Shown here: one piece after another, positions 18,435-30,497 of the stretch | How the letters are laid out: each line of letters starts with the position of its first letter | How positions within the stretch are numbered: position 1 is the stretch's first letter | The notes under the pieces: model-generated | The model's input: the letters and a program-made list of their open reading frames with translations, nothing else | The model's database searches: none | What the model was told of the DNA's origin: nothing | Source of the DNA: Coxiella endosymbiont of Amblyomma sculptum | Lineage (GTDB): Bacteria; Pseudomonadota; Gammaproteobacteria; Coxiellales; Coxiellaceae | Direction of reading: 5' to 3' | DNA: 64,000 nt | Assembly (NCBI RefSeq): GCF_009883795.1 | Contig: NZ_CP033868.1 | Span: 62,001 to 126,000 of the forward strand | Position numbers and translations under genes: made by a program

Positions 18435-18613
18435 ACCAGACAAATGTCATAATAATAAAAAAGACTCCATCGCGAGCGCCGCTTCCTTCGGCGAGAACGA
18501 GTGGATCTCTTGAACTTAGATTGGGTTTTTTAAAGTTGAGTTTAGAGTTAAGTTGAGTTAAGTTTAGGTGTAATTTTTTATTTTTTACTTAATGTATCAC
18601 GAGAGGAGTAAGT

Positions 18614-18910
18614 ATGAATATGAATATACGTCCGTTACACGATCGAGTGGTGGTTCACCGTCTTGAAGAGAAGGAACGTACTTCAGCGGGTGGTATCGTA
18701 ATTCCTGATTCTGCCGCTGAGAAACCTTCTGAAGGGAATGTTGTCGCAGTTGGTCCTGGAAAATTTGATCACGGAGAGGTTCGTCCTTTAAATGTCAAAG
18801 TTGGTGATCGCATTCTATTTGGAAAATATGCAGGGACTGAAGTGAAAGTTGGTGGAAAGGAATATATCGTCATGCGGGAAGACGACATTATGGGTGTGAT
18901 CGAAAATTGA
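18614..18910 (+). CDS. groES: Co-chaperonin GroES (10 kDa)
   Basis: Heptameric lid of the GroEL folding chamber. It begins [19 protein letters not shown], followed by the mobile loop [18 protein letters not shown] around residues 26-43, and ends DIMGVIEN. The 98 residues are standard. ATG 18614 follows a strong GAGAGGAG site; ATG 18620 would give the E. coli-like MNIRPLHD start and is an alternative. First gene of the heat-shock operon. Confidence 0.97.
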   Translation: MNMNIRPLHDRVVVHRLEEKERTSAGGIVIPDSAAEKPSEGNVVAVGPGKFDHGEVRPLNVKVGDRILFGKYAGTEVKVGGKEYIVMREDDIMGVIEN

Positions 18911-18974
18911 TAAGAAGAACAAGCTGTCATAAATAACCATAAATTTGTACGTTTTTTAGTTTAGTTAGAATTAA

Positions 18975-20657
<1,683 letters not shown>

Positions 20658-20704
20658 TTTATTCATTGTGTCTTTGCTCTTTTTTCCTCTTTAATTTTAA
20701 ACTT

Positions 20705-20740
20705 AAAGCCCCGCTCTATAGGTGGGGCTTTTCTTTATCT
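20705..20740 (+). terminator. Rho-independent terminator of groESL
   Basis: AAAGCCCC (20705-20712) pairs perfectly with GGGGCTTT (20724-20731), 11-nt loop, followed by TTCTTT. This is the clearest intrinsic terminator in the window. Confidence 0.85.
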
Positions 20741-20843
20741 TTTTTATATATTTTTATTTAGTTTTCTTTTGAATCCTTCATTTCCTTCATTAGGATTACA
20801 GCATTGGATTTTTTAATTGTATCTCAGTATAATTTCTGTCGGT

Positions 20844-21962
20844 ATGCTACGACGTACACCACTTTATAAAGAACATTCTCAGAGAAATGCTCGCTTTGTC
20901 AATTTTTCTGGTTGGGAGATGCCTCTTCACTACGGTTCACAAATTGGCGAACACTGTCAGGTACGAAAAAAAGTTGGGATTTTTGATGTTTCTCATATGG
21001 GTGTCATTGATATAAAGGGAAAGAACGCTACACCTTTTTTACGTTTTTTATTAGCTAACGACATTATAAAACTTAAAGAATCTCCAGGATATGCATTGTA
21101 CAGTTGTATGTTGAATGAGACTGGGGGGGTTATAGATGACCTTATTATTTATTGTCTATTTCCTTCCCATTATCGTATGGTAGTTAATGCCGGAACGCAA
21201 GCAAGAGATATTGTATGGATGAAAGAACAGAGTCGGCCTTATCAAGTATCAATTAGCCAACAATCTCAGATTTGTATCATCGCTATTCAGGGTCCTTCGG
21301 TATTTTCTGTTACTCGAGATATTTTTGGCGAAGCAATTCATGCCAAATTGATGAAACTTAGATCATTTCGATTTGTTCTAATCGATGAATTGTTGATAGC
21401 TCGTACAGGATATACTGGAGAAGATGGACTTGAAATAATCGTTCCGAATGTTCTGAAAGCACGAAGAATATGGCGAAAAGCAATGCGTATTGGGATTACA
21501 CCGTGTGGACTGGGAGCTCGGAATACTTTGCGCTTAGAAGCAGGATTAAATTTATACGGTTTTGATATGGACGAGACCACTTCTCCTTTCTCCTCTAATC
21601 TGGATTGGAGCGTAACTTTGGATGATCCTGACCGTAATTTCGTTGGTCGTTCCATATTGGAGTATCAATTGAATACAGGCATTAAAGAACAGTTAGTTGG
21701 ATTAACTATGGAAGGACCTGGTATTTTTCAGAATCATCAAAAAGTGTGGTTAAGTAGTGGTGACGATTTTCGAGAAGGGAAAATTACCAGCAGTGGTTTT
21801 TCTCCTGTCTTAAAATGCGCTATTGCTTTTGCTCGAATTTCTAAGGAAGAATTCGTGTTTAGAGACGGTTATGTCGAGCGACGAGGTAAGAAAATTCCAG
21901 TTAAGGTAGTTGGAACGCCTTTTGTATATCAAGGGAAAAAACTTTTTGAGGAAAGAAAATGA
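20844..21962 (+). CDS. gcvT: Glycine cleavage system T protein (aminomethyltransferase)
   Basis: Transfers the methylene group from the lipoylated H protein to tetrahydrofolate, giving 5,10-methylene-THF and ammonia. The N-terminus [20 protein letters not shown] and the motifs [28 protein letters not shown] and [18 protein letters not shown] are canonical. ATG 20844 gives MLRRTPLY and 372 residues; an in-frame TTG at 20817 is less likely. Its stop overlaps gcvH as ATGA, so translation is coupled. Methylene-THF made here can feed thyA and, after conversion, purN. Confidence 0.95.
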   Translation: MLRRTPLYKEHSQRNARFVNFSGWEMPLHYGSQIGEHCQVRKKVGIFDVSHMGVIDIKGKNATPFLRFLLANDIIKLKESPGYALYSCMLNETGGVIDDLIIYCLFPSHYRMVVNAGTQARDIVWMKEQSRPYQVSISQQSQICIIAIQGPSVFSVTRDIFGEAIHAKLMKLRSFRFVLIDELLIARTGYTGEDGLEIIVPNVLKARRIWRKAMRIGITPCGLGARNTLRLEAGLNLYGFDMDETTSPFSSNLDWSVTLDDPDRNFVGRSILEYQLNTGIKEQLVGLTMEGPGIFQNHQKVWLSSGDDFREGKITSSGFSPVLKCAIAFARISKEEFVFRDGYVERRGKKIPVKVVGTPFVYQGKKLFEERK

Positions 21963-22357
21963 AGAGATGGTTAGGATCTTTATCAGAGGAATTGCGCTAT
22001 AGTAAAAGTCACGAATGGATACAAAGGGAATCTAATGGTATTTTTACAGTAGGGATTACAGATTTTGCTCAAGAACAGATGGGTGATTTGGTATACGTAG
22101 AGTTACCTGATGTTGATAGTCGGGTAGTTGTGAATGATACGGTGGCTGTATTGGAATCTGTAAAAACAGCATCTGATGTTTATTCTCCTTTTATGGGGAA
22201 GATAGTTGCAATCAACAAAAAACTCCAAGAAGATCCGTCTTTAATAAGTCGTTCTCCTTATGGAGAGGGTTGGATTTATCGTATTAAAGCTGATAATGAA
22301 AATGAGTTCGACAAATTGCTTAGCAGTGAATCTTATAAGATTTTAACAAAAATATAG
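21959..22357 (+). CDS. gcvH: Glycine cleavage system H protein
   Basis: Lipoyl-carrier protein that shuttles the aminomethyl arm between the P and T proteins. [14 protein letters not shown] starts the fold, [12 protein letters not shown] follows, and the lipoyl lysine is in [14 protein letters not shown] near residue 64. The 132-residue length is typical. ATG 21959 overlaps the gcvT stop by 4 nt and gcvPA follows 23 nt later, so the T-H-PA-PB order forms one operon. A lipoylation pathway must exist elsewhere. Confidence 0.96.
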   Translation: MKRWLGSLSEELRYSKSHEWIQRESNGIFTVGITDFAQEQMGDLVYVELPDVDSRVVVNDTVAVLESVKTASDVYSPFMGKIVAINKKLQEDPSLISRSPYGEGWIYRIKADNENEFDKLLSSESYKILTKI

Positions 22358-22380
22358 CGTAATTTAGGAAATTTAGAAAG

Positions 22381-23742
22381 ATGCCCTTTATCCCTCACAC
22401 TTCTGAAGATCAAGAAAAGATGCTAGCCCTTATCGGTGTCGATAGTGTTGAGCAGTTGTTTGACGAGATAAATTTATCGAATCCCTTCAAGCAGAAAATT
22501 TTAGGAAAAGGGTTGAACGAATCTTCTGTTTCTCGTCTTATAGAGCAGAATGAACCTAAAAAATTTCGGTGTTTTGTTGGTGCTGGTGCTTATGAACATT
22601 ACATTCCAGCAATAGTATGGGAGATCGCTACTCGTGGGGAATTTTATACAGCCTATACCCCTTATCAAGCTGAAGCTAGTCAGGGAAGTTTGCAATTAAT
22701 TTATGAGTATCAAACTATGATGTCCGAATTGCTTTCTATGGAGGTTTCTAATGCTTCCTTATATGATGGCGCTAGTGCGTTGTCTGAGGCGGCGTTGATG
22801 GCAGTTCGTATTAACAGGAAAAAAGCACGACGTATTTTAGTTCCAGCTACTGTTCATCCGGTGTATCGATACGTCCTAAAAACGATTGTCCAACAGCAAA
22901 ATATTTTTGTAGAAACTGTTCCTTATGATTTGGCACAAGGAATACTGGATCTACAAACGATGAGTATCCAAAAGACAACAGAAGATGCAGCTGCACTTAT
23001 TATTTCTCAGCCTAATTTTTTCGGGGCGCTTGAATGTGTAGATAGACTAACAGATTGGGCTCATGCTCGGGATATTTTAGTTATTGCTAGTGTAAATCCT
23101 ATAGCGATGGCCTTACTAAAGCCTCCTGGACAATGGGGAGAGCGAGGAGCGGATATTGCCTGCGGTGAAGGACAGCCGTTGGGTATTCCTTTATCTTCTG
23201 GAGGGCCTTACTTCGGATTTATTTGCTGTAAGAGAGAATATATACGACAAATTCCAGGACGTATAGTAGCAAGAACTTGTGATAAAAAAGGGCGCGAGGG
23301 GTTCACTTTAACTCTCCAAGCACGTGAACAACACATTCGTCGCTCTAGAGCGACGTCAAATATCTGTACCAATCAAGGCCTCTTAGTAGTGGCGTCAACT
23401 ATTTATTTAAGTTTATTAGGAGCAAAAGGTCTTCGCGAAGTGGCGTTGACTTCGCATATAAAAGCGCGTGATCTATTTCAACGATTGTCTACCTTGAAAG
23501 AAGTAAGTCCAGTGTTTTCACAACCCATTTTCCATGAATTTGTAGTTCGATTAAAAATACCTGTAGAGAAAATAATTATCCAAATGAGTAAACAGGGAAT
23601 CTTGTCTGGTTTCTCTCTAAAAGAGCACTATCCGGAACTGGGAAATTGCTTGTTAATCTGTGTGACGGAAACTAAGACCGATGAGGATATAGATTTCTAT
23701 AAAAAGACTTTTTGCGAAATGATCGATTCCATCGGTTACTAA
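22381..23742 (+). CDS. gcvPA: Glycine dehydrogenase (decarboxylating) subunit 1
   Basis: N-terminal half of the split P protein, which works with GcvPB as a heterotetramer to decarboxylate glycine. It begins [20 protein letters not shown]. Family segments include [46 protein letters not shown] and [10 protein letters not shown], and [18 protein letters not shown] occurs near residue 315. Length 453 is standard. The PLP lysine is in the partner subunit. A split P protein distinguishes this from the fused E. coli form. Confidence 0.95.
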   Translation: MPFIPHTSEDQEKMLALIGVDSVEQLFDEINLSNPFKQKILGKGLNESSVSRLIEQNEPKKFRCFVGAGAYEHYIPAIVWEIATRGEFYTAYTPYQAEASQGSLQLIYEYQTMMSELLSMEVSNASLYDGASALSEAALMAVRINRKKARRILVPATVHPVYRYVLKTIVQQQNIFVETVPYDLAQGILDLQTMSIQKTTEDAAALIISQPNFFGALECVDRLTDWAHARDILVIASVNPIAMALLKPPGQWGERGADIACGEGQPLGIPLSSGGPYFGFICCKREYIRQIPGRIVARTCDKKGREGFTLTLQAREQHIRRSRATSNICTNQGLLVVASTIYLSLLGAKGLREVALTSHIKARDLFQRLSTLKEVSPVFSQPIFHEFVVRLKIPVEKIIIQMSKQGILSGFSLKEHYPELGNCLLICVTETKTDEDIDFYKKTFCEMIDSIGY

Positions 23743-23770
23743 AACGAACAAAATATAGTGAAAAATTGAT

Positions 23771-25252
23771 GTGCTAATTTTCAAAAAATCCCAAGAAGGA
23801 CGACGCGCAAGATCGCAAATAATTTCAGAAACAACGAAGAAAGTATGTGGTGTTCCTTTAGTTTTCTTGCGTTGTGATCTTCCATATCTTCCAGAATTGT
23901 CAGAATTGGAAGTGGTACGACATTTCACGAAGTTGTCCAAGAAAAATTTTTCAATCGATACTAATTTCTACCCACTGGGTTCTTGTACAATGAAATATAA
24001 TCCACGGATAGCCAATCGGTTAGCTTCACTTCCAGGTTATCTGAATCGTCACCCCTTAACGCCTGAGTTTCACAGCCAACCTTTCTTACAGCACTTGTAT
24101 GAATTACAGGCCATATTGGCGGATATTACTGGAATGGAAAGAGTTTCGTTGGTACCTATGGCAGGTGCTCAAGGTGAGTTTTCGGGAGTGGCAATGATAA
24201 AAGCCTATCATACAAACCATGGTGATTATAAAAGAACAGAAATACTGGTTCCTGAAGCTTCTCATGGAACTAATCCTGCTTCTGCCGCTATGTGTGGTTA
24301 TAGTGTCAGAGAAGTGGGAACAACAGAAGAAGGAGATATCGATCTTGAGAAATTAGAAAAAATGATAGGAACCAAAACAGCGGGTATTATGCTAACGAAT
24401 CCTTCGACATTAGGTGTATTCGAAAGAAACATTATAGAAATCGCAAAAATGATTCATAATGTAGGTGGTTTACTTTACTACGATGGTGCGAATTTTAACG
24501 CTATTTTGGGAAAATATCGACCCGGAGATATGGGATTCGATGTTATGCATCTGAATCTGCACAAAACTTTCGCAACACCACATGGCGGAGGAGGCCCAGG
24601 TGCTGGTCCAGTGGCCGCTGGTAGGAGACTTGTAGAATACTTGCCCACACCAATAGTAGGGAAAAATAAAGAAAATGGATATTATTGGATTACAAAAAAA
24701 CATTGTCCTAAAACGATTGGTCAGCTCTCGACTTTTATGGGTAATATGGGTGTATTGTTACGAGCGTATATTTATTTGCGGATGTTAGGCAGCGAAGGTA
24801 CTGTTCGAGTATCTAAATTTTCCGCTTTAAATGCTAATTATTTAATGAAACGATTGGTACAGTTAGGGTTTACAGTGGCTTTTCCGAATCGTCGTGCTTC
24901 TCACGAGTTTGTTTTGACAATAAAACCTTTGACAAGAAAGTACGGAATCACTGCATCGGATATCGCCAAAAGATTGTTGGATTACGGATTCTATTCTCCT
25001 ACAGTCTATTTTCCTTCATTAATTCCTGAATGTTTTTTAATTGAACCTACAGAAACAGAAAGTAAACAAACTCTGGATTGTTTTGTAGAAGCTTTACGAA
25101 AAATTTTGATTGAAATAAAAGAAAATCCCAAAATGGTAAAAGAATCTCCACACCTCCAAACCGTCAGACGATTGGACGAAGTGAAAGCTGCTCGAGAATT
25201 GGATGTTCGACTGGTATTCGACGAGAAAACGAGTAAAAAAGAAAAATTGTAA
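23771..25252 (+). CDS. gcvPB: Glycine dehydrogenase (decarboxylating) subunit 2
   Basis: PLP-containing half of the split P protein. It begins MLIFKKSQEGRRARSQ, has FYPLGSCTMKYNPR near residue 67, YDGANFNAI, and the cofactor lysine in LNLHKTFATPHGGGGPG near residue 262. The 493-residue length is normal. GTG 23771 was chosen because MLIF is the usual family start. Last gene of the gcv operon, it ends one base before the dapB stop on the other strand, an extremely tight convergent junction with no room for a separate terminator. Confidence 0.95.
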   Translation: MLIFKKSQEGRRARSQIISETTKKVCGVPLVFLRCDLPYLPELSELEVVRHFTKLSKKNFSIDTNFYPLGSCTMKYNPRIANRLASLPGYLNRHPLTPEFHSQPFLQHLYELQAILADITGMERVSLVPMAGAQGEFSGVAMIKAYHTNHGDYKRTEILVPEASHGTNPASAAMCGYSVREVGTTEEGDIDLEKLEKMIGTKTAGIMLTNPSTLGVFERNIIEIAKMIHNVGGLLYYDGANFNAILGKYRPGDMGFDVMHLNLHKTFATPHGGGGPGAGPVAAGRRLVEYLPTPIVGKNKENGYYWITKKHCPKTIGQLSTFMGNMGVLLRAYIYLRMLGSEGTVRVSKFSALNANYLMKRLVQLGFTVAFPNRRASHEFVLTIKPLTRKYGITASDIAKRLLDYGFYSPTVYFPSLIPECFLIEPTETESKQTLDCFVEALRKILIEIKENPKMVKESPHLQTVRRLDEVKAARELDVRLVFDEKTSKKEKL

Positions 25253-25253
25253 C

Positions 25254-26033
25254 CTACAGGAGATTCTCCAATCCATACACCAGACGGTCCAATTCCATTA
25301 CTTTTCGACACGCAATAAAAATCCCTGATACCATACATTTACGATCTGTTCCGTCATGACGAATAGTCAATACCTCTCCTTTTCCACCAAAAAGCACTAA
25401 CTGATGAGAAAACAATCCCGGAAGACGAACAGAGTGAATGGGAATGTCAGTCTCTTTTTTTGTTAACGTATTGCAGCAGCAATCGAGAGGTTTTTTCTGA
25501 AGTTCGATATTAGTAGAGACGGAAGATTTGGAAAGAGAGATGTTTTTCTCTCTGTTTTGAGAAGATTGTACCTCCGTCATCATTTGAGCGGTTCTGATTG
25601 CAGTTCCTGAAGGGGCGTCTGTTTTTTGGGGATGGTGCATTTCGACAATTTCGGAATCGGGGAAATACCGAGAAGCATCTTTAGCATACTTCATCATCAA
25701 GATCGCTCCTAAAAAAAAGTTTGGAGCAACAATTCCACCCAATTTTTTTGTTCGACATCGTCTCGATAGGATATCAATTTGTTCGGCAGTCAATCCTGTT
25801 GTTCCAATCACAGGTCGAGCTCCCGCGTCGATAATTTTTTTTGTGTTGGAAAAAACCGCACTGGGGGTAGTGAAATCGATAACTACGTCTGCTCTCGTTA
25901 TTTTTATGACCGTTGTTAAATCGTCTCGACGACCAGTTCCTGCGACCAATCGAAGATCAACTTGAGTCGCAATATTTTCTCTAATTACACGACCCATTTT
26001 CCCATTAACTCCATTAACAATAATGTCGATCAT
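25254..26033 (-). CDS. dapB: 4-hydroxy-tetrahydrodipicolinate reductase
   Basis: NAD(P)H-dependent step toward diaminopimelate and lysine, needed for peptidoglycan. The nucleotide-binding start is [16 protein letters not shown] and GTTGLT follow, and [15 protein letters not shown] carries the catalytic His and Lys near residue 130. The C-terminal part [20 protein letters not shown] and [10 protein letters not shown] resembles the Bacillus/Thermotoga-like DapB subgroup more than E. coli DapB. Length 259. It follows sodB by 10 nt and is likely co-transcribed with it. Lineage affiliation is my reading of motifs, not an alignment. Confidence 0.92.
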   Translation of the reverse strand: MIDIIVNGVNGKMGRVIRENIATQVDLRLVAGTGRRDDLTTVIKITRADVVIDFTTPSAVFSNTKKIIDAGARPVIGTTGLTAEQIDILSRRCRTKKLGGIVAPNFFLGAILMMKYAKDASRYFPDSEIVEMHHPQKTDAPSGTAIRTAQMMTEVQSSQNREKNISLSKSSVSTNIELQKKPLDCCCNTLTKKETDIPIHSVRLPGLFSHQLVLFGGKGEVLTIRHDGTDRKCMVSGIFIACRKVMELDRLVYGLENLL

Positions 26034-26043
26034 ATCTCGATAT

Positions 26044-26640
26044 TCAGTCAGACTGAAAATTATCCATTACAAAATTCCAATTAACTATACGCCAAAAATT
26101 ATTAATATATTGTAGTCGATTATTCCGTGTATCGATGTAATAAGCATGTTCCCACAAATCACACGTTAACAATGGTTTTTTATCGTCTATCATAGGATTG
26201 TATGCGTTTTCCGTGTTTAGAATTTCCAGATTTCCTTTTTCATCTTTTACCAACCAAGTCCAACCCGATCCGAAATGATCATTAGCTGCAAGAGTGAACA
26301 TCGTTTCAAATTTTTCTAACGATCCAAAATGATTTTTCATCGCTGTCTCTAGATCGCTATTTTTTATCGTATTTCCTTCGATACTTTTGGTAGGTCTCAT
26401 ACAACTCCAATAAAATCTATGGTTCCAACTCTGAGCAGCGTTGTTAAAGATATGCCCTTTGGAGTTTGCAACAATTTCTTCGAGGGATTGGGATTCGAAC
26501 GATGTTCCTGCAATAAGCCTATTTAGTTTGTCTACATAAGCGCGATGATGCTTACCGTGATGATATTCGAAGGTTTCTTGGGAAATATAGGGTTCTAAAT
26601 CCCATGTGCGATACGGTAGATCTGGAAGTTTAAAAGCCAC
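26044..26640 (-). CDS. sodB: Superoxide dismutase [Fe]
   Basis: Cytosolic enzyme converting superoxide to peroxide and oxygen. [16 protein letters not shown] and [15 protein letters not shown] give the first metal histidine, SWNHRFYW the second, and [14 protein letters not shown] the Asp and third His. NNAAQSWNH and FGSGWTWLV fit the Fe type. GTG 26640 yields [10 protein letters not shown], the normal beginning. Length 198. It is divergent from a peroxiredoxin, so products of dismutation can be removed by the neighbour. Confidence 0.95.
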   Translation of the reverse strand: MAFKLPDLPYRTWDLEPYISQETFEYHHGKHHRAYVDKLNRLIAGTSFESQSLEEIVANSKGHIFNNAAQSWNHRFYWSCMRPTKSIEGNTIKNSDLETAMKNHFGSLEKFETMFTLAANDHFGSGWTWLVKDEKGNLEILNTENAYNPMIDDKKPLLTCDLWEHAYYIDTRNNRLQYINNFWRIVNWNFVMDNFQSD

Positions 26641-26767
26641 AAAAAATACCTCCCCTGATTATTTTTTCAGAATCTGAGTATCTTGAAAAACACTCTTTCA
26701 AAAACGGACCAAATTCAACCGTGCGATTGTAAGGCATTTTTCTAACCGCTTCAATATTTCTTTTTTG

Positions 26768-26797
26768 TTGACAAATAAACAATAATGCCATTACACT
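26768..26797 (+). promoter_or_regulatory. Promoter candidate for the peroxiredoxin gene
   Basis: Perfect TTGACA (26768-26773), 18-nt spacer, TACACT (26792-26797). Transcription would start near 26804, about 60 nt before the gene. The -10 is only four of six. Confidence 0.4.
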
Positions 26798-26862
26798 ACG
26801 ATCGTTTGGGCTTAGGTATTATTGATTGGACCCGATGGTGAAAAAAAAGGGGGGGTTGGTTG

Positions 26863-27468
26863 ATGGAAATTTTGGTAGGTCGGGAGGCACCCAATTTCGT
26901 CGTTCCTGCTGTTTTAGGAAATGGTGATGTCGTAGAAGGCTTTGAACTTAGAGAATCCATACAGAATAAGTATGGATTGGTGTTTTTTTACCCTTTGGAT
27001 TTTACTTTTGTGTGTCCTTCTGAACTGATCGCCTTGGACCACGCAATTGGTGACTTCTGTAAACGTAATGTAGAAGTGGTGGCTATTTCGGTAGATTCTC
27101 AGTTTTCTCATCGTACTTGGCGCGGTATCCCAGTAGAACGTGGCGGTATTGGACCTGTTCGTTATACTTTAGCTTCAGATATTTCTCACAAAGTCTGTCG
27201 TAGTTATGGAGTGGAACATCCCAAAACCGGAGTTGCTTTGCGGGGTTCTTTTTTGATTGATAAACAAGGAATTGTTCGATCGCAGATTGTAAACGATCTG
27301 CCTTTGGGTCGAAGTATTCCGGAAATTCTGCGTATAATAGACGCTCTTCAATTTACTGAGAAAAATGGGGAAGTTTGTCCGGCGAATTGGAAAAAAGGTG
27401 ATCCTGGTATTCGACCTTCCTCAGAAGGAATTGCAGAATATTTATCTGAATACGCTTCTGATCTTTGA
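26863..27468 (+). CDS. Typical 2-Cys peroxiredoxin (AhpC/Prx1 group)
   Basis: Thiol peroxidase reducing hydrogen peroxide, organic hydroperoxides and peroxynitrite. The peroxidatic cysteine is in FYPLDFTFVCPSEL near residue 51 and the resolving cysteine in GEVCPANWKKG near residue 170. SVDSQFSHRTW and GVALRGSFLIDKQG are family segments. ATG 26863, after a run of G residues acting as the ribosome-binding site, gives 201 residues. No ahpF flanks it, so it probably uses thioredoxin. Adjacent to divergent sodB, making a small antioxidant cluster. Confidence 0.93.
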   Translation: MEILVGREAPNFVVPAVLGNGDVVEGFELRESIQNKYGLVFFYPLDFTFVCPSELIALDHAIGDFCKRNVEVVAISVDSQFSHRTWRGIPVERGGIGPVRYTLASDISHKVCRSYGVEHPKTGVALRGSFLIDKQGIVRSQIVNDLPLGRSIPEILRIIDALQFTEKNGEVCPANWKKGDPGIRPSSEGIAEYLSEYASDL

Positions 27469-27508
27469 ATTGTCTTTAATTGGTTTTTGGTTAATCAGCC
27501 AGCAAAAG

Positions 27509-28168
27509 CTAATTAGAAAAAACGAGTCGGTTTGGCTTTTCTCGTTGCCATATTCGATCGATTCTGTTGATAATATAGCAAAATAATTCTGATGTGCGCT
27601 TGGCATCGTAGATGGCGGAATGCGCTTCTTTTCTATCAAAGGGTATAGATGCTTCTCGCAGCGCTTTGGCCAATACGGATTTTCCAAATACTGTAGCTGC
27701 TAAAGTGGCGGTATCGAAGCAAGTAAACGCATGTAAAGGAGATGTTTTTATCTTACAGCGTTTCATAGCTGCGTGAATAAAGGACAAATCGAAATGAGCA
27801 TTGTGTCCTACGAGTACTGCTCTACGACAATTGTGAGCGGAGACGGCTTTTTCTACGAAAACAAACAATTCTTGTAGCGCCCTTTTCTCTTTAATAGCAA
27901 ATCGAAAAGGGTGGAAAGGATCGATTTTTGTAATTGCCAACGATATTGGGTCTAAAATGGAGTTTTTGAATGGCAAGATGTGGCAAGAGAACAACTCTCC
28001 GGGATGGATTTCTTTTTCCTGATTGATACCAATTGAAATAGCGGCTATCTCCAATAAAGGATTTGTAAGAGGTTCCAGTCCGCCTGTCTCAACATCTATT
28101 ACAACAGGAAGATAGCCGCCGAATCTTTCTTTCAAAAGGACATTTGAAGAATATTGTTCGTTTCTCAT
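27509..28168 (-). CDS. rnt: Ribonuclease T
   Basis: DEDD 3'-5' exoribonuclease that trims tRNA 3' ends and other RNAs. Exo I is VVIDVETGG near the N-terminus, Exo II GHNAHFDLSFI near residue 120, and Exo III HSAIYDAKRTSELF near residue 180; basic patches are present. ATG 28168 was preferred because it starts shortly before the RFGGYLPVVIDVE core as in E. coli; a TTG at 28216 would add 16 residues and overlap pyrC. It follows pyrC on the same strand. Confidence 0.9.
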   Translation of the reverse strand: MRNEQYSSNVLLKERFGGYLPVVIDVETGGLEPLTNPLLEIAAISIGINQEKEIHPGELFSCHILPFKNSILDPISLAITKIDPFHPFRFAIKEKRALQELFVFVEKAVSAHNCRRAVLVGHNAHFDLSFIHAAMKRCKIKTSPLHAFTCFDTATLAATVFGKSVLAKALREASIPFDRKEAHSAIYDAKRTSELFCYIINRIDRIWQREKPNRLVFSN

Positions 28169-28199
28169 ATATCGGTTGTATTCTCTCAAAAATCTCTGA

Positions 28200-29243
28200 T
28201 CAAAAAATTTGGCCAATACGCCAATTTAGTGTTTTACCTGCCAGTAAGGGTATCACAATATCCGAACCAAAAGATAAAAACTGAACAACTTGCCAAGGCT
28301 TTTTAACTAAGGTAATTTTTTTAGTATTCAATGGCAGACCATAAAATTGTGCTCCGAAACGACTGGAAAATCCTTCTAACTTTTCCAGTGCATTGCAACG
28401 TTCAAAGAGTTCTGTATAAATCTCAATAGCGATTGGAGTGTTGTAGATTCCTGCAGCTCCGTAAAGTGATTCTTTTTCTGTTCTTGAATGTGGGGCGCTA
28501 TCCGTACCTAAAAAAAATTTTGGGTTCCCACTGATAGCCGCTTTAATAAGCGCAAATTGGTCCGTGCGTGTTTTTAGCAGTGGCAAACAATAATAATGAG
28601 CATGCAAACCGTCCTTCAACAAATGATTTCTGTTAAATAGACAATGGTGCGGAGTAATAGTTGCTGCTAGAGTTGATAGCGCTGTTTCAGAAACAAAATC
28701 CACCGCTGTTTTAGTAGAGATATGTTCTAAAACTATTCGTAAATTTGGGAAACTCTTAATCAAGGGAATCAATTCTTGTTCGATAAAAACAGCTTCTCGA
28801 TCGAAAATGTCTACAGATGGATCAATAGATTCTCCATGTATTAATAAGGGTAAATCTACGGATTGCAGGACCTCTATGAGAGGATAAATTTTTTGTAAGG
28901 CTACAATTCCGAATTGAGAATGCGTAGTTGCCCCTGCGGGATATAACTTACAAGCGATTATAAAATTTGATTTTTTGGCGGCTCTGATTTCTTTTGGTTC
29001 CAAAGTATCTGTAAGATATAGCGTCATTAAAGGGGTAAATGTAGATTGATTGGAAATGTGTTGTTTAATTCTTTTACAATATGCTTTGGCCTGAGCTACT
29101 GTTGTCACTGGTGGAACTAAATTAGGCATAACAACCACTCTCCTGAATCGAAGAGCAGCGTCTGTAACAGTTCGCTTAAGGTAAGATTGATCACGTAAGT
29201 GACAATGCCAATCATCTGGTTGAATAATTGTAATTGTTTTCAT
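28200..29243 (-). CDS. pyrC: Dihydroorotase
   Basis: Zinc enzyme cyclising carbamoyl aspartate to dihydroorotate in pyrimidine synthesis. The metal-binding start is QPDDWHCHLRD, followed by VVMPNLVPPVTT, CKLYPAGATTHS with the carbamylated lysine near residue 104, LIHGES, LEHISTKTAVDFV, ITPHHCLF and the catalytic aspartate in FLGTDSAPHSRTEKE. The 347-residue type I form matches E. coli PyrC. ATG 29243. It works with pyrG in the same window. Confidence 0.96.
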   Translation of the reverse strand: MKTITIIQPDDWHCHLRDQSYLKRTVTDAALRFRRVVVMPNLVPPVTTVAQAKAYCKRIKQHISNQSTFTPLMTLYLTDTLEPKEIRAAKKSNFIIACKLYPAGATTHSQFGIVALQKIYPLIEVLQSVDLPLLIHGESIDPSVDIFDREAVFIEQELIPLIKSFPNLRIVLEHISTKTAVDFVSETALSTLAATITPHHCLFNRNHLLKDGLHAHYYCLPLLKTRTDQFALIKAAISGNPKFFLGTDSAPHSRTEKESLYGAAGIYNTPIAIEIYTELFERCNALEKLEGFSSRFGAQFYGLPLNTKKITLVKKPWQVVQFLSFGSDIVIPLLAGKTLNWRIGQIF

Positions 29244-29352
29244 TTGCTATTTTCTTTTGTATTTTTGCGATGAATTGGAAATTTATCTCTTTTCCGACCT
29301 TCGAACGGAGGAAACAAAATAAAAGACAAAAAATCTCTTTTGCAATTGTTCA

Positions 29353-30015
29353 TCACAATGAAGGAAATCTTTTGTGTTTTGGGAAAATAGTTTTTTTAGG
29401 ATATTCACATAAATCACTAATGAAACACTCTGAGCATTTGGCACGGCGAGCGGTGCATATATAACGGCCATGTAGAACAAGCCAATAATGAGTATCGGAT
29501 AAGAATTCTCTGGAAATTATTTTCATCAATTTATTTTCCACTAGTAATGGTTTTTGTCCTGAGGCTAGCCCGGTGCGATTGGCTACACGAAAAACGTGGG
29601 TATCAACGGCAATAGTAGAATCTCCAAAAGCAGAATTTAGAATAATATTTGCTGTTTTACGACCAACTCCGGGAAGTGCTTCAAGCTCTTCCCGTGTTCT
29701 AGGTACTTGTGAATGGTATTTTTCTACCAATACTTTACAAGTTTTGATAATATTTTTAGCTTTGGCATTGTACAGTCCGATAGATTTGATACAATTTCTT
29801 AGGTTTCTTTCTCCAAGATTTAATATTTCTGAAGGTCGGTTTGCCTTCTCAAACAATCCCTTAGTGCTTTTGTTGACATTTGTATCGGTAGACTGAGCAG
29901 ATAAAATCACTGCGATCAATAACTCAAACGTAGAGTGATAAACCAATTCTGAAGTGGGATTGTTGTTATGAGCTCTAAAGCGGAGAAAAATATTCTCACA
30001 TTTTTTGCGATTCAC
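29353..30015 (-). CDS. nth: Endonuclease III
   Basis: Base-excision DNA glycosylase/AP lyase for oxidised pyrimidines. [14 protein letters not shown]-type start, [15 protein letters not shown], the helix-hairpin-helix [13 protein letters not shown] with catalytic lysine near residue 121, [11 protein letters not shown] with the catalytic aspartate, and a C-terminal [4Fe-4S] motif of spacing C-x6-C-x2-C-x5-C ([17 protein letters not shown]). GTG 30015 overlaps the preceding rnfB stop as GTGA and gives 220 residues, so translation is coupled. Confidence 0.95.
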   Translation of the reverse strand: MNRKKCENIFLRFRAHNNNPTSELVYHSTFELLIAVILSAQSTDTNVNKSTKGLFEKANRPSEILNLGERNLRNCIKSIGLYNAKAKNIIKTCKVLVEKYHSQVPRTREELEALPGVGRKTANIILNSAFGDSTIAVDTHVFRVANRTGLASGQKPLLVENKLMKIISREFLSDTHYWLVLHGRYICTARRAKCSECFISDLCEYPKKTIFPKHKRFPSL

Positions 30016-30497
30016 GATTGTCTTTCTCTTTTTTTGTGATATCGAACTACGGCAGCACAAATGGCTGCGCGACGATCTTCTGGTGTTTTTAACACAGATA
30101 ATTCTAGTTCTTGATATTTGAGATTCTGTTCAAACTCGTTTTGTATAAGTCTTTTTTTATGTTTTTTGTAACAAGAACGCCATTTTTTTATGCAATACGC
30201 TCTTCTTTCTGCATTTGCAGACAACGTTCTGATTTCAATGCAGTCTTTAGGACAAACCGTAAGACACCGCCTACATCCCGTACATGCGTCGGAAATTACT
30301 GTATGCGCTAGTCTTGATGCGCCAATAATAGCATCTGTGGGACACACTCGAATACATTTGGTACATCCAATGCATTCTTTTTCACGAATACTGGCTACAG
30401 CTATCGTATTTTTGTTCTTTCGTATTTCAGACACGTATAAAAAAATTAGATTATTGGTCAATTGTATTGAAGATACATTATCGATTTCCCCTATCAA
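30012..30497 (-). CDS. rnfB: RnfB-type ferredoxin, C-terminal part only
   Basis: The frame encodes the two-[4Fe-4S] ferredoxin module of RnfB/Rsx[13 protein letters not shown] near residue 42 and [15 protein letters not shown] near residue 72, followed by a basic, helical C-terminus. The residues before it ([14 protein letters not shown]) fit the region after the missing N-terminal cluster domain, so the available TTG start at 30497 lies inside the ancestral gene. The frame remains open upstream only to a TAG. rnfA, C, D, G and E are absent; a solo rnfB next to nth is known in related bacteria. The ferredoxin module might still be made. Confidence 0.75.
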   Translation of the reverse strand: MIGEIDNVSSIQLTNNLIFLYVSEIRKNKNTIAVASIREKECIGCTKCIRVCPTDAIIGASRLAHTVISDACTGCRRCLTVCPKDCIEIRTLSANAERRAYCIKKWRSCYKKHKKRLIQNEFEQNLKYQELELSVLKTPEDRRAAICAAVVRYHKKRERQS

